Source of the DNA: Candidatus Gastranaerophilales bacterium
GTDB lineage: Bacteria > Cyanobacteriota > Vampirovibrionia > Gastranaerophilales > Gastranaerophilaceae
Direction of reading: 5' to 3'
Length of the DNA stretch: 44,386 bases
Assembly: GCA_944324865.1 (NCBI GenBank)
Contig: CALUXW010000010.1
Coordinates: 1 to 44,386 of the forward strand
Part shown: positions 8,683 through 14,478 of the stretch, piece by piece
How positions within the stretch are numbered: position 1 is the stretch's first letter
Layout: each line of letters begins with the position of its first letter
Made by a program: the position numbers and the translations under genes
The notes under the pieces: model-generated
The model's input: the letters and a program-made list of their open reading frames with translations, nothing else
What the model was told of the DNA's origin: nothing
The model's database searches: none

Positions 8683-9444
8683 TTAAATTCTTTCTTTAAT
8701 TACTTCTTTAGCTTCTTCTATTTCATCAAGAATCAGTGTTATTGCTTCTGTTCTGTTTTTTGCAGAAATAACGGGTCTGCCAACAACCATATAATCAACA
8801 CCTGCTTCAATAGCATCAGTAGGAGTAACCACACGGACTTGATCATCCACATAAGACCATGTAGGACGAATTGCAGGGCAAACAATTATAAATTCATCTC
8901 CGCAAACACGCCTTATTGCTCCTATCTCTGAAGCAGAAGCCACCACACCATCAAGCTTAGCGTCCAATGCCACTTTTGCAAGTCTTGAAACATATTCGTC
9001 AATATTCATATTGACATTTAACTCTTGATTTAATGTTTTTTGTCCAAAACTTGATAAAAGTGTAACACCTAAAATTGTAGGTGTCGGTTTATTATATTTT
9101 TTTGCAACCTCTCTACACAAACGACAAGTGCTAGAGAGCATTTTTGAACCACCTTTTATATGTAGATCAAAAAAATCTACATCATTTTTTATAAGATTTG
9201 CACTTGCTCTGGCAACTGTATTTGGTATGTCATGAAATTTAGCATCAAAAAAAACTTTTGCGCCCATATCATGTATCATTTTCACAGCATCATATCCACA
9301 TGCCGTATATAATTGCAATCCTACTTTAAAATACCCGACATAATCTTTTAATTCTATAACAAGCTCTTTTGCTTCTTGCAGTGTATCAACATCAAGAGCA
9401 AGTATCAGTCTTTCATTAGCATTTTGGGGTCTTTTCATTACCAT
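8683..9444 (-). CDS. pyrF: Orotidine 5'-phosphate decarboxylase
   Basis: PyrF decarboxylates OMP to UMP, the last step of de novo pyrimidine synthesis. The 253-residue TIM-barrel protein carries the active-site cluster Asp67-x-Lys69-x-x-Asp72 in FDAKFHDIPNT, with LALDVD at the N-terminus, APIRP-like CPAIRP near 205 and VVGRPV near 230. The first ATG is preferred over the ATG two codons later because AAGG lies 7 nt upstream. It is the first gene of the leftward operon, about 25 nt from the predicted transcription start. No other pyr genes are in the window. Confidence 0.96.
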   Translation of the reverse strand: MVMKRPQNANERLILALDVDTLQEAKELVIELKDYVGYFKVGLQLYTACGYDAVKMIHDMGAKVFFDAKFHDIPNTVARASANLIKNDVDFFDLHIKGGSKMLSSTCRLCREVAKKYNKPTPTILGVTLLSSFGQKTLNQELNVNMNIDEYVSRLAKVALDAKLDGVVASASEIGAIRRVCGDEFIIVCPAIRPTWSYVDDQVRVVTPTDAIEAGVDYMVVGRPVISAKNRTEAITLILDEIEEAKEVIKERI

Positions 9445-9475
9445 AAATAAACCTTAAAAAAGATGTAGCACAAGA

Positions 9476-9504
9476 ATTTTAACACTTTAGGGGTATAAAT
9501 GCAA
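9476..9504 (-). promoter_or_regulatory. Promoter of the pyrF-ald-proB-proA operon
   Basis: Minus strand: TTGCAT (9499-9504), 17-nt spacer, TAAAAT (9476-9481), with a TGT directly before the -10 box that would make it an extended -10. Predicted start near 9469, 25 nt before the pyrF ATG. Confidence 0.65.
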
Positions 9505-9643
9505 CTAAGATTATTTATTAAAAATTGTAAATAAAATTTTAACTTTTGAAATTACACTATAAAAATTTTTTTTATTCTAATATAAGCAAGATATATTAAA
9601 TAGAGCAAAACTCTATATAACATACGGGGGATAAAGAACAATC

Positions 9644-9679
9644 AAAAAAACCTCTCAAACACTGAATTTGAGAGGTTTT
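9644..9679 (-). terminator. Strong 13-bp hairpin between pyrF and the next rightward gene
   Basis: A perfect 13-bp stem (9647-9659 with 9667-9679; core CCTCTCAAA/TTTGAGAGG) with a 7-nt loop. On the minus strand it is followed by seven T residues, so it would stop leftward transcripts just before the pyrF promoter. On the plus strand the tail is only TTTT, then a -10-like TATAAT (9711-9716) for the downstream gene. No leftward gene upstream of it is visible, so its source transcript is unclear. The remainder of 9505-9743 has no gene; an ATAGAG/CTCTAT mini-hairpin lies at 9600-9616. Confidence 0.6.
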
Positions 9680-9743
9680 AAGTTTACAATTACTAAAAAT
9701 AATGTTATTATATAATTGTATATAGTTAATAGGAGTGTTCTTT

Positions 9744-10163
9744 ATGAAAAAATATTTAAGCTTGGCACTTGCTTTGTGTTTAAGTGCAAGTTCGGTATTT
9801 GCAGCAAGCAGTTTTGGCGATGCTTTTAAAAGTGCAGTAAAAAGCGATTTGAATGCTGTCAAAGAAGCTGCAAAACAAGATGTTACAGCAAAAAAAGAAG
9901 CTGCACAAAAACAAAAACAAGAACAAAATAAAGCAAAAAAAGCTGAAATTGAAAAACAAAGAAAAGAACAACTAAAACCAATTGAAAGCGAAATTAAAGA
10001 AGTCCAAAATAACATTAAATCCGTAAACAATGACAAAACAATGTTACAAACACAAAAAACCATTAAATTAAGAGCATATGAAAGACAATTGCAATCATTA
10101 AATACAAGAAAAACAAATATAAACAAAATTTATGATGCAAAATTAAAAGCTCTCGGTTATTAA
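9744..10163 (+). CDS. Secreted Lys/Ala/Glu-rich coiled-coil protein, unknown
   Basis: This 139-residue protein has a clear signal peptide (MKKYLSLALALCLSASSVFA) followed by a highly charged helix. Residues about 30-80 are Lys/Ala/Glu/Gln-rich, and 80-135 form a likely coiled coil. No family is recognised; it resembles Skp/OmpH-like periplasmic helical proteins only in general character. The ATG at 9744 is chosen over an in-frame GTG at 9735 because AGGAG (9731-9735) lies 8 nt before the ATG and overlaps the GTG. A near-perfect -10 TATAAT lies at 9711-9716 with a weak -35. It stands alone in its direction together with the small gene at 10260. Confidence 0.8.
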   Translation: MKKYLSLALALCLSASSVFAASSFGDAFKSAVKSDLNAVKEAAKQDVTAKKEAAQKQKQEQNKAKKAEIEKQRKEQLKPIESEIKEVQNNIKSVNNDKTMLQTQKTIKLRAYERQLQSLNTRKTNINKIYDAKLKALGY

Positions 10164-10188
10164 TATTAACTTTAGTAAAGAATTTTTC

Positions 10189-10222
10189 AAATCCTCGTGA
10201 TTAATTTTAATTACGGGGATTT
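10189..10222 (+). terminator. Hairpin after the coiled-coil gene
   Basis: A 14-bp stem with two G-U pairs (AAATCCTCGTGATT with AATTACGGGGATTT), 26 nt after the stop at 10163. The tail TATATTATT is not a clean T-run, so it may be an inefficient terminator or an mRNA 3'-end stabiliser; the gene at 10260 follows closely. Confidence 0.45.
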
Positions 10223-10259
10223 ATATTATTAGAAGGCAGTGAAAGAAGAAAGACTTGGT

Positions 10260-10550
10260 ATGAAAAAAATTTGTTTAATGGTTTTGATTGGCTATTTTTG
10301 CATTTATTTTGGTGCATACAGCGCATTTGCAAAAGAAAGATTAACCCTTAATGTACCCTATGATGAAATGCCATCCGAAATACAAAATAGCGATACATTT
10401 TTAAAACAACTTTATGTACAAGAAAAGAAAAATTTTGACCAAAAAATTTCACAAAGAAAAAATCCAAACCCAAAAGTTCCCTTGTATCAATATAAAAAAT
10501 TAGCACCCGGTGCACAAATACAAAAAGAAGGAATCGAAATTATTTTTTAG
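10260..10550 (+). CDS. Small exported protein, unknown
   Basis: A 96-residue protein with an N-terminal signal peptide (MKKICLMVLIGYF onward, cleavage probably after AYSAFA, residue 24). The mature part is basic and contains QKISQRKNPNPK. No family is recognised. The ATG at 10260 is chosen because it gives a normal signal peptide; an in-frame GTG at 10239 has AGAAGG only 2 nt away, too close, and would add a charged extension. The ribosome site for 10260 is weak (GAAGAAAGA). Its end overlaps the TonB_C-like gene on the other strand by 4 nt. Confidence 0.65.
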   Translation: MKKICLMVLIGYFCIYFGAYSAFAKERLTLNVPYDEMPSEIQNSDTFLKQLYVQEKKNFDQKISQRKNPNPKVPLYQYKKLAPGAQIQKEGIEIIF

Positions 10551-10963
10551 TTTTTTTTCAATGGTGTAATTTGTGCATATCTGCGACATGGAAAAAACAT
10601 AGTATGTTGGGCATATTCAGCATTTAAATCTGCACTAAATTTTTCAAAAGGTGCTGCTGAAAGTATTGCATTTATTGCAGCCTGATTGTTTTGCTCAAAT
10701 TTTGACGGAATTTCAACTTCCATATCTTGAACAGATCCGTCCGGCAACGTTTTAAAAGTTATTTTAATTACCGTATCATCATGCTTAATGTTTGATTTTT
10801 TCCAATTTTCTTGTACTTTTTGGCTACATAAATTTTTATAGTTTTCAACTGAAGCTGTTTCTTGAACAGACATTTTTGCAACATCGTCACAAACAGTTAA
10901 ATTTTGTGCCTTGGCACACAATGTAAAACCAAACAACAAAAGTAAAATTAATATTTTTTTCAT
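10547..10963 (-). CDS. TonB/TolA C-terminal-like periplasmic protein
   Basis: A 138-residue protein with a signal peptide (MKKILILLLLFGFTLCAKA). The mature part contains VQENWKKSN, a VIKITFKTLPDGSVQDMEV segment and AINAILSAAPFEKF, which together match the pattern of the TonB/TolA C-terminal domain (W..., strand, D/NGxv, AxxAvxxAaPf). It lacks a membrane anchor and proline-rich linker, so it is a free or envelope-attached TonB_C-like protein and not an energy transducer. Cysteines near residues 25, 45 and 127 could form disulfides. An alternative ATG lies 3 codons upstream (10972). It is leftward and convergent with the gene at 10260; the tRNA terminator lies just upstream. Confidence 0.65.
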   Translation of the reverse strand: MKKILILLLLFGFTLCAKAQNLTVCDDVAKMSVQETASVENYKNLCSQKVQENWKKSNIKHDDTVIKITFKTLPDGSVQDMEVEIPSKFEQNNQAAINAILSAAPFEKFSADLNAEYAQHTMFFPCRRYAQITPLKKN

Positions 10964-10985
10964 AACAATCATCCAATCTTCATAA

Positions 10986-11010
10986 ACAAAAAGCGACCTA
11001 TTGTCGCTTT
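10986..11010 (-). terminator. Terminator after tRNA-Glu
   Basis: Minus strand: 8-bp stem AAAGCGAC/GTCGCTTT (10990-10997 with 11003-11010), 5-nt loop, then TTTTTG. It lies 3 nt beyond the CCA end of the tRNA and would end both the tRNA and any transcript reading through from the gene at 11096-11713. Confidence 0.8.
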
Positions 11011-11012
11011 AA

Positions 11013-11088
11013 TGGTACCCCCAAGGGAATTCGAATCCCTGTCTACACCGTGAAAGGGTGTTGTCCTAGGCCTCTAGACGATGGGGGC
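11013..11088 (-). tRNA. trnE: tRNA-Glu (UUC)
   Basis: A complete 76-nt cloverleaf with encoded CCA: acceptor GCCCCCA/TGGGGGT, D arm GTC...GAC with TAGAGGCCTAG loop, anticodon arm ACACC-CTTTCAC-GGTGT (anticodon TTC), T arm AGGGA-TTCGAAT-TCCCT, discriminator A. The first acceptor pair is G1:U72. This 5' end (GCCCCCATCGTCTAG) and the GGGGGTACCA 3' end are the form known from cyanobacterial and plastid trnE, unlike the E. coli G1:C72 form. It starts 8 nt after the stop of the acidic protein gene, so it is probably co-transcribed with it and released by processing. Confidence 0.97.
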
Positions 11089-11095
11089 ATAAGAC

Positions 11096-11713
11096 TTATT
11101 TTCTTTCGTTATACACAAACAAACCAATTATATCATTTAGCTTATTTAGTTGTTTTTGATAGTTAGCACCTTGTTTTTCAAGATTACGAATATTTGTTTT
11201 ATATTCTTGAATTGTATAATTACAATCCTTTATAGAACTATTTAAGCAATCCCTAACTCTTTGTGCATCTTGCAATACACTCTTCATAGGAATACCTAAG
11301 GCTTCAATAGTTTGACGTATTATTTGCGCACCGGTTTGTCTTGGAACACCTGTGGGTAATTGATTGATTAATCTTTTTAAAACATTAATATTGTTAGGCA
11401 TTTCAAATTCTTCGACAACTTCATCATCTTCAGAATCAATTGAAAGCTTAAGTTCTGGAGTACTTTTATCAATTTCATCCACATCAACCGAAAATACCGG
11501 GGAATACTCACTATCATTATCATGTGCATTCTGTTCAAGATCTAAATCGAAAGAACTATCGAAAGAATCGTTTGATTCTTGATAATTAATTGTATCTTGT
11601 ACACTATCAGCATCAATTTCTAATGTGTCAACTTTTTCTTCTGATAAATCCTGTTGCTTCAGTGCATCAGCAATTTTCTTTCCCATATTTTTTGGTAGAT
11701 TGTTGTTTTGCAA
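11096..11713 (-). CDS. Acidic-linker coiled-coil protein, unknown
   Basis: A cytosolic protein of about 205 residues with no recognised family. Residues about 25-100 are very acidic and Ser/Asp/Glu-rich, probably disordered. A helical C-terminal region (about 105-205) starts with INVLKRLINQLPTGVPRQTGAQ and continues into a coiled coil (YTIQEYKTNIRNLEKQ). No signal peptide or membrane span is seen. The start is probably a TTG at 11713, 6 nt after GGAG (11720-11723); another TTG at 11719 touches the ribosome site, and the first ATG is at 11686. A good promoter lies at 11745-11773. The tRNA-Glu gene follows 8 nt after the stop. Confidence 0.75.
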   Translation of the reverse strand: MQNNNLPKNMGKKIADALKQQDLSEEKVDTLEIDADSVQDTINYQESNDSFDSSFDLDLEQNAHDNDSEYSPVFSVDVDEIDKSTPELKLSIDSEDDEVVEEFEMPNNINVLKRLINQLPTGVPRQTGAQIIRQTIEALGIPMKSVLQDAQRVRDCLNSSIKDCNYTIQEYKTNIRNLEKQGANYQKQLNKLNDIIGLFVYNERK

Positions 11714-11744
11714 TTGCAACTCCTTTTTTTACGTCAACTATTTT

Positions 11745-11773
11745 ATTTTATAGAAAAAATAAAATAAATTCAA
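11745..11773 (-). promoter_or_regulatory. Promoter of the acidic protein-tRNA-Glu unit
   Basis: Minus strand: TTGAAT (11768-11773), 17-nt spacer, TAAAAT (11745-11750). Predicted start about 25 nt before the TTG start codon at 11713. Confidence 0.6.
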
Positions 11774-11815
11774 CTAGTTAATATATTCTCAAATAAATAT
11801 TTATTGTCAAGTAAA

Positions 11816-11840
11816 TAAAAACCCCGCCAAATTGCAGGGT
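11816..11840 (-). terminator. Terminator after the 85-aa gene
   Basis: Minus strand: ACCCTGC-AATTTG-GCGGGGT hairpin (stem with one bulged base on each side) followed by TTTTTATTT. It lies 55 nt beyond the stop of the gene at 11896-12153 and would insulate it from the promoter at 11745-11773. Confidence 0.7.
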
Positions 11841-11895
11841 CGTGTGTTGTTGTGCTTCGGGATTGTGTTGTTAGGTGTTGATAATGCTTATCTCA

Positions 11896-12153
11896 CTATG
11901 CAATGAGATTTAATTTTGTTTTTTCTAAGCCTTCGTTTATACTTTCAGCTCTTTGTTTTACTGCAGAATTAAAATTGAACAGTGGAGAATTTTTAAGAGT
12001 GCCTACAAATCCTGTAAACAAACCGCCTATTCCACCTTCAACCATATCATTACTGATTGCAGGAGCTTTTACTAATTCGTTGCTTCTATAACCAAAGCTT
12101 ATGTTTCTATTTAGTGTATTATTTACATTTCTTATTGAATTTATAGCTAACAT
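11896..12153 (-). CDS. Small protein with NISFGYR motif, unknown
   Basis: An 85-residue protein without signal peptide. The N-terminus (MLAINSIRNVNNTLNRNISFGYRSN) is Asn-rich and ends in an I-S-F-G-Y motif. The middle has a glycine-rich hydrophobic stretch (GGIGGLFTGFVGTL, about 40-53), and the C-terminus is a charged helix. It has a near-consensus promoter (12222-12250), a roughly 60-nt leader with a small AGTGTT/AACACT hairpin (12189-12205) and its own terminator (11816-11840), so it is a single-gene transcript and likely real. The ribosome site is weak or distant (AGAGG about 16 nt upstream). Function is unknown. Confidence 0.7.
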   Translation of the reverse strand: MLAINSIRNVNNTLNRNISFGYRSNELVKAPAISNDMVEGGIGGLFTGFVGTLKNSPLFNFNSAVKQRAESINEGLEKTKLNLIA

Positions 12154-12221
12154 TTTTCTTTTCTTTAACCTCTTGTTTTTTTGTTTTTAGTGTTTGTCTA
12201 ACACTTTATCTTTATATTCAC

Positions 12222-12250
12222 ATTATGTACCTAAAAAATTATTTTGTCAA
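12222..12250 (-). promoter_or_regulatory. Near-consensus promoter for the 85-aa gene
   Basis: Minus strand: perfect TTGACA (12245-12250), 17-nt spacer, CATAAT (12222-12227). This is the best sigma-70 match in the window. Predicted start near 12215. Confidence 0.75.
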
Positions 12251-12308
12251 CCCCTATGCAAAAATTTTTTATTTTAAAGAATAGTGTGCATTTTCAGCCA
12301 TTTTTAGC

Positions 12309-12337
12309 TTGCTTTATAAAATATTAATACGTATAAT
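12309..12337 (+). promoter_or_regulatory. Promoter of a putative small RNA gene
   Basis: TTGCTT (12309-12314), 17-nt spacer, perfect TATAAT (12332-12337). Predicted start near 12344. No coding region follows before a strong terminator at 12473-12497. Confidence 0.6.
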
Positions 12338-12343
12338 TGTCTA

Positions 12344-12497
12344 TATTACACTTATTTTTCTGTTTTGGCATGCCAAATTATACCCGCATGGGTTATTGAG
12401 AACTTTGTAAATGTATTGTTATATATAATTAATCTTTTTCATACTTCCAGCTATTCTTAATTCCAGACAGTTTGGGGCTTTTCGCCCCATTTTTTTT
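12344..12497 (+). ncRNA. Candidate ~150-nt intergenic small RNA
   Basis: A promoter (12309-12337) and a strong terminator (12473-12497) bracket about 154 nt without a convincing reading frame. The transcript would contain a 14-nt perfect palindrome TTTGGCATGCCAAA (12364-12377), an ACCC-GCAT-GGGT hairpin (12382-12393), and a possible long-range closing stem pairing CTGTTTTGG (12360-12368) with CCAGACAG (12463-12470). The closing stem and the palindrome compete. No known RNA family is recognised; 6S RNA was considered because of length and the closing stem, but nothing specific supports it. Bases 12251-12308 show nothing else. Confidence 0.45.
12473..12497 (+). terminator. Strong terminator before the repeat array
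   Basis: TGGGGC-TTTTC-GCCCCA stem (12473-12478 with 12484-12489) followed by eight T residues (12490-12497). It is oriented rightward although no rightward protein gene lies upstream for about 1.9 kb, and it supports the small RNA proposed at 12344. The repeat array begins on the next base. Confidence 0.85.
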
Positions 12498-12746
12498 GCG
12501 CTAGCCGTGTGTGAATCTTGAGCTTTCGTTGAGAAAGCGAAAGATAAACCGTTAGATGGCGACGTAAGAGTTTTGGAACAAAACTCCACAGGAGCATTGC
12601 GCTAGCCGTGTGTGAATCTTGAGCTTTCGTTGAGAAAGCGAAAGATAAACCGTTAGATGGCGACGTAAGAGTTTTGGAACAAAACTCCACAGGAGCATTG
12701 CGCTAGCCGTGTGTGAATCTTGAGCTTTCGTTGAGAAAGCGAAAGA
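12498..12746. repeat. 101-bp tandem repeat, 2.47 copies
   Basis: Two full copies (12498-12598 and 12599-12699) and the first 47 bp of a third (12700-12746) are identical base for base. Each unit begins GCGCTAGCCGTGTGTGAATC. Each full unit contains two hairpins: GCTTTC-GTTGA-GAAAGC (12522-12538 in copy 1) and GAGTTTT-GGAAC-AAAACTC (12568-12586). The unit is about 46% G+C, clearly richer than the flanks. The period is not a multiple of 3 and no coding frame is plausible. The array starts directly after a terminator and ends inside the fliI promoter. No match to CRISPR, attC or IS ends is seen. Confidence 0.95.
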
Positions 12747-12758
12747 ATATGTTATAAT
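12731..12758 (+). promoter_or_regulatory. fliI promoter formed at the repeat edge
   Basis: TTGAGA (12731-12736), which belongs to the partial third repeat copy, is 16 nt from a perfect TATAAT (12753-12758) in unique DNA. Predicted start is at 12764-12766, that is, at the fliI ATG. No ribosome site precedes the ATG, so the mRNA is probably leaderless. Confidence 0.6.
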
Positions 12759-12765
12759 TGTTTTA

Positions 12766-14112
12766 ATGGATGAAGAATTGGAATTAAAAATTCATAATCT
12801 AAAAACAAAGGCAATAAACACGCTTGAAAATGCTCAACTTTATGGCTTCAAAGGTGCTGTATCAAAGCTTTTGGGCTTAACTGTTGAGGTTAAACTCCCG
12901 GGACTTAAAATTGGCGATTTATGCTATATTCAGACCTATACAGGTGAAAAAAAAGCAGCAGAAGTTGTTGCTTTTAAAGGTGATACGGCACAACTTTTGC
13001 TGTTGTATGATGGAGAAGGCATAGGTCAAGGCAGCCTTGTTGAAACAACAGGTGGGCCTATTATGTTTCCTGTCGGGGATTTTTTATTAGGCAGACTGGT
13101 TAACCCTCTTGGCGAACCGCTTGACGGACGTCCTCTAGACCTTACAAATGCTCAATATATGAATATTAATGGTACAATTCCTGATGCATTTCACCGTCCT
13201 ATTATTAAAAACTCAATTTCAACAGGCATAAGAGTCATTGATTCACTTCTTACAATGGGTCAAGGACAACGCATGGGACTTTTTGCAGGGTCAGGGGTCG
13301 GAAAGTCCACAATGCTTGGTATGATAGCAAGAAACTCGGAAGCTGACATAAATGTTATGGCACTAATTGGAGAACGTGGACGTGAAGTAAAAGAGTTTAT
13401 TGAAAATTCTCTTGGCCCTGAAGGTATGAAACGCTCAGTCATTGTCTGCTCAACAGGCGACCAGCCTCCTCTTATCAGGCAAAAAGCCCTTCTTGCTGCA
13501 ACAACAGTATGCGAATATTTTAGAGATCAAGGCAAAAAAGTATTTTTAATGACAGACACAGTAACGCGTTGTGCAATGGCAGGGCGTGAAGTTGGTCTTT
13601 CAATTGGCGAACCGCCTACTATGAAAGGTTATCCGCCTTCAATATTTTCTTGGCTCCAAAGAGCTTTAGAAAGAACAGGTAATTCCGAAAAAGGTTCAAT
13701 AACAGCACTTTACACCGTACTTATGGAGGGAGATGATATAACAGACCCAATTGTAGATACAGTAAGGGGTATTGTTGACGGGCACATTTTCTTATCTCGT
13801 AAGGTTGCTGAGATGAACCATTACCCTGCAATCGACCCTCTTGGTTCAATTTCAAGGTTATTTACTGAAATTACGGATAAAGAACATCAGGAAGCTGCAC
13901 AAAAAATGCGTCGTTTGCTTGCGATGTATCGTGAAAATAAAGATTTAATAGATGTTGGTATGTATCAAGCAGGTTCAAATCCTAAATTAGATATTGCAAT
14001 TGAACTTATGCCTCAAATCAACGCCTTTTTACAACAGAAAGTATCTGATACCGTTAGTATGGAATCAACAATCAGAACCTTAAAAGATATGATGCGAAAT
14101 GTAGAAATTTAA
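12766..14112 (+). CDS. fliI: Flagellar export ATPase FliI
   Basis: A 448-residue ATPase of the FliI/YscN type that energises or assists export of flagellar subunits at the base of the type III export apparatus. It has an N-terminal beta-barrel domain (about 25-100), Walker A GSGVGKST near 174-181, ALIGERGREV near 203-212, and the family signature NHYPAIDPLGSISR near 353-366. FliI is favoured over an injectisome ATPase because fliM and fliN are elsewhere in the window and no injectisome genes are seen; the sequence alone does not fully separate them. It stands alone among non-flagellar genes. Its promoter uses repeat DNA and the message appears leaderless. Confidence 0.9.
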   Translation: MDEELELKIHNLKTKAINTLENAQLYGFKGAVSKLLGLTVEVKLPGLKIGDLCYIQTYTGEKKAAEVVAFKGDTAQLLLLYDGEGIGQGSLVETTGGPIMFPVGDFLLGRLVNPLGEPLDGRPLDLTNAQYMNINGTIPDAFHRPIIKNSISTGIRVIDSLLTMGQGQRMGLFAGSGVGKSTMLGMIARNSEADINVMALIGERGREVKEFIENSLGPEGMKRSVIVCSTGDQPPLIRQKALLAATTVCEYFRDQGKKVFLMTDTVTRCAMAGREVGLSIGEPPTMKGYPPSIFSWLQRALERTGNSEKGSITALYTVLMEGDDITDPIVDTVRGIVDGHIFLSRKVAEMNHYPAIDPLGSISRLFTEITDKEHQEAAQKMRRLLAMYRENKDLIDVGMYQAGSNPKLDIAIELMPQINAFLQQKVSDTVSMESTIRTLKDMMRNVEI

Positions 14113-14369
14113 ACTTCGCTTGTTTTAAAATAATCACAAATTAATTTCTTTTTAGAATGAATTTTAAATAGTTTTTTAAGTTTTTCTTTAATTGTAGGTT
14201 TATAACAAATTTTTTTATACTTTTGAACAAGTACAGCTTTTTTTATTAAAACTTTATTGTAAACCTTTTGTATGTTTGAATTTAGGGCAATTTGAGGCTC
14301 AAGTTCAGCAAGTTTTTGTTTACATTTAATAATTTCTTTTTTTAGGGAATTTAATTCTTTAATATCCAT
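14109..14369 (-). CDS. Lys-rich helical small protein, unknown
   Basis: An 86-residue, strongly basic protein starting MDIKELNSLKKEI. An N-terminal heptad-like helix (about 2-55) is followed by a Lys-rich region (KEKLKKLFKIHSKKK) and two or three cysteines. No family is recognised. The ATG at 14369 is chosen because AAGG lies 5 nt upstream; an in-frame ATG at 14432 has no ribosome site and would add an unlikely leader. It is convergent with fliI, overlapping its last 4 nt, and divergent from the mannosidase gene. A role with fliI (for instance a FliJ-like coiled coil) would be guesswork: it is on the opposite strand. Confidence 0.55.
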   Translation of the reverse strand: MDIKELNSLKKEIIKCKQKLAELEPQIALNSNIQKVYNKVLIKKAVLVQKYKKICYKPTIKEKLKKLFKIHSKKKLICDYFKTSEV

Positions 14370-14478
14370 AAATACCTTAATAATGGGGTTTGTAGAAAAT
14401 ATATTACAACAATTTTTAATATAAAAGTTCATCTAAAAAATGGAAAAAGTTTTGTTGAACAACAAGTATAATAATCAT

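Noticed and set aside
9596..10126. Leftward 176-codon frame opposite the coiled-coil gene
   Set aside because: Phe/Cys/Leu-rich product mirrors the Lys/Ala/Glu-rich codons of the real gene on the plus strand, which has a signal peptide and AGGAG site.
12457..12690. Leftward reading frame through the tandem repeat
   Set aside because: It runs across two repeat copies whose period is not a multiple of 3 and across a terminator, has no ribosome site, and gives a low-complexity basic product; it is an artefact of the repeat.
12498..12746. Integron attC array or CRISPR
   Set aside because: GTTAGAT matches the attC core GTTRRRY, but no RYYYAAC partner is in the unit. There is no integrase and no gene cassette, and the repeat has no unique spacers between copies.
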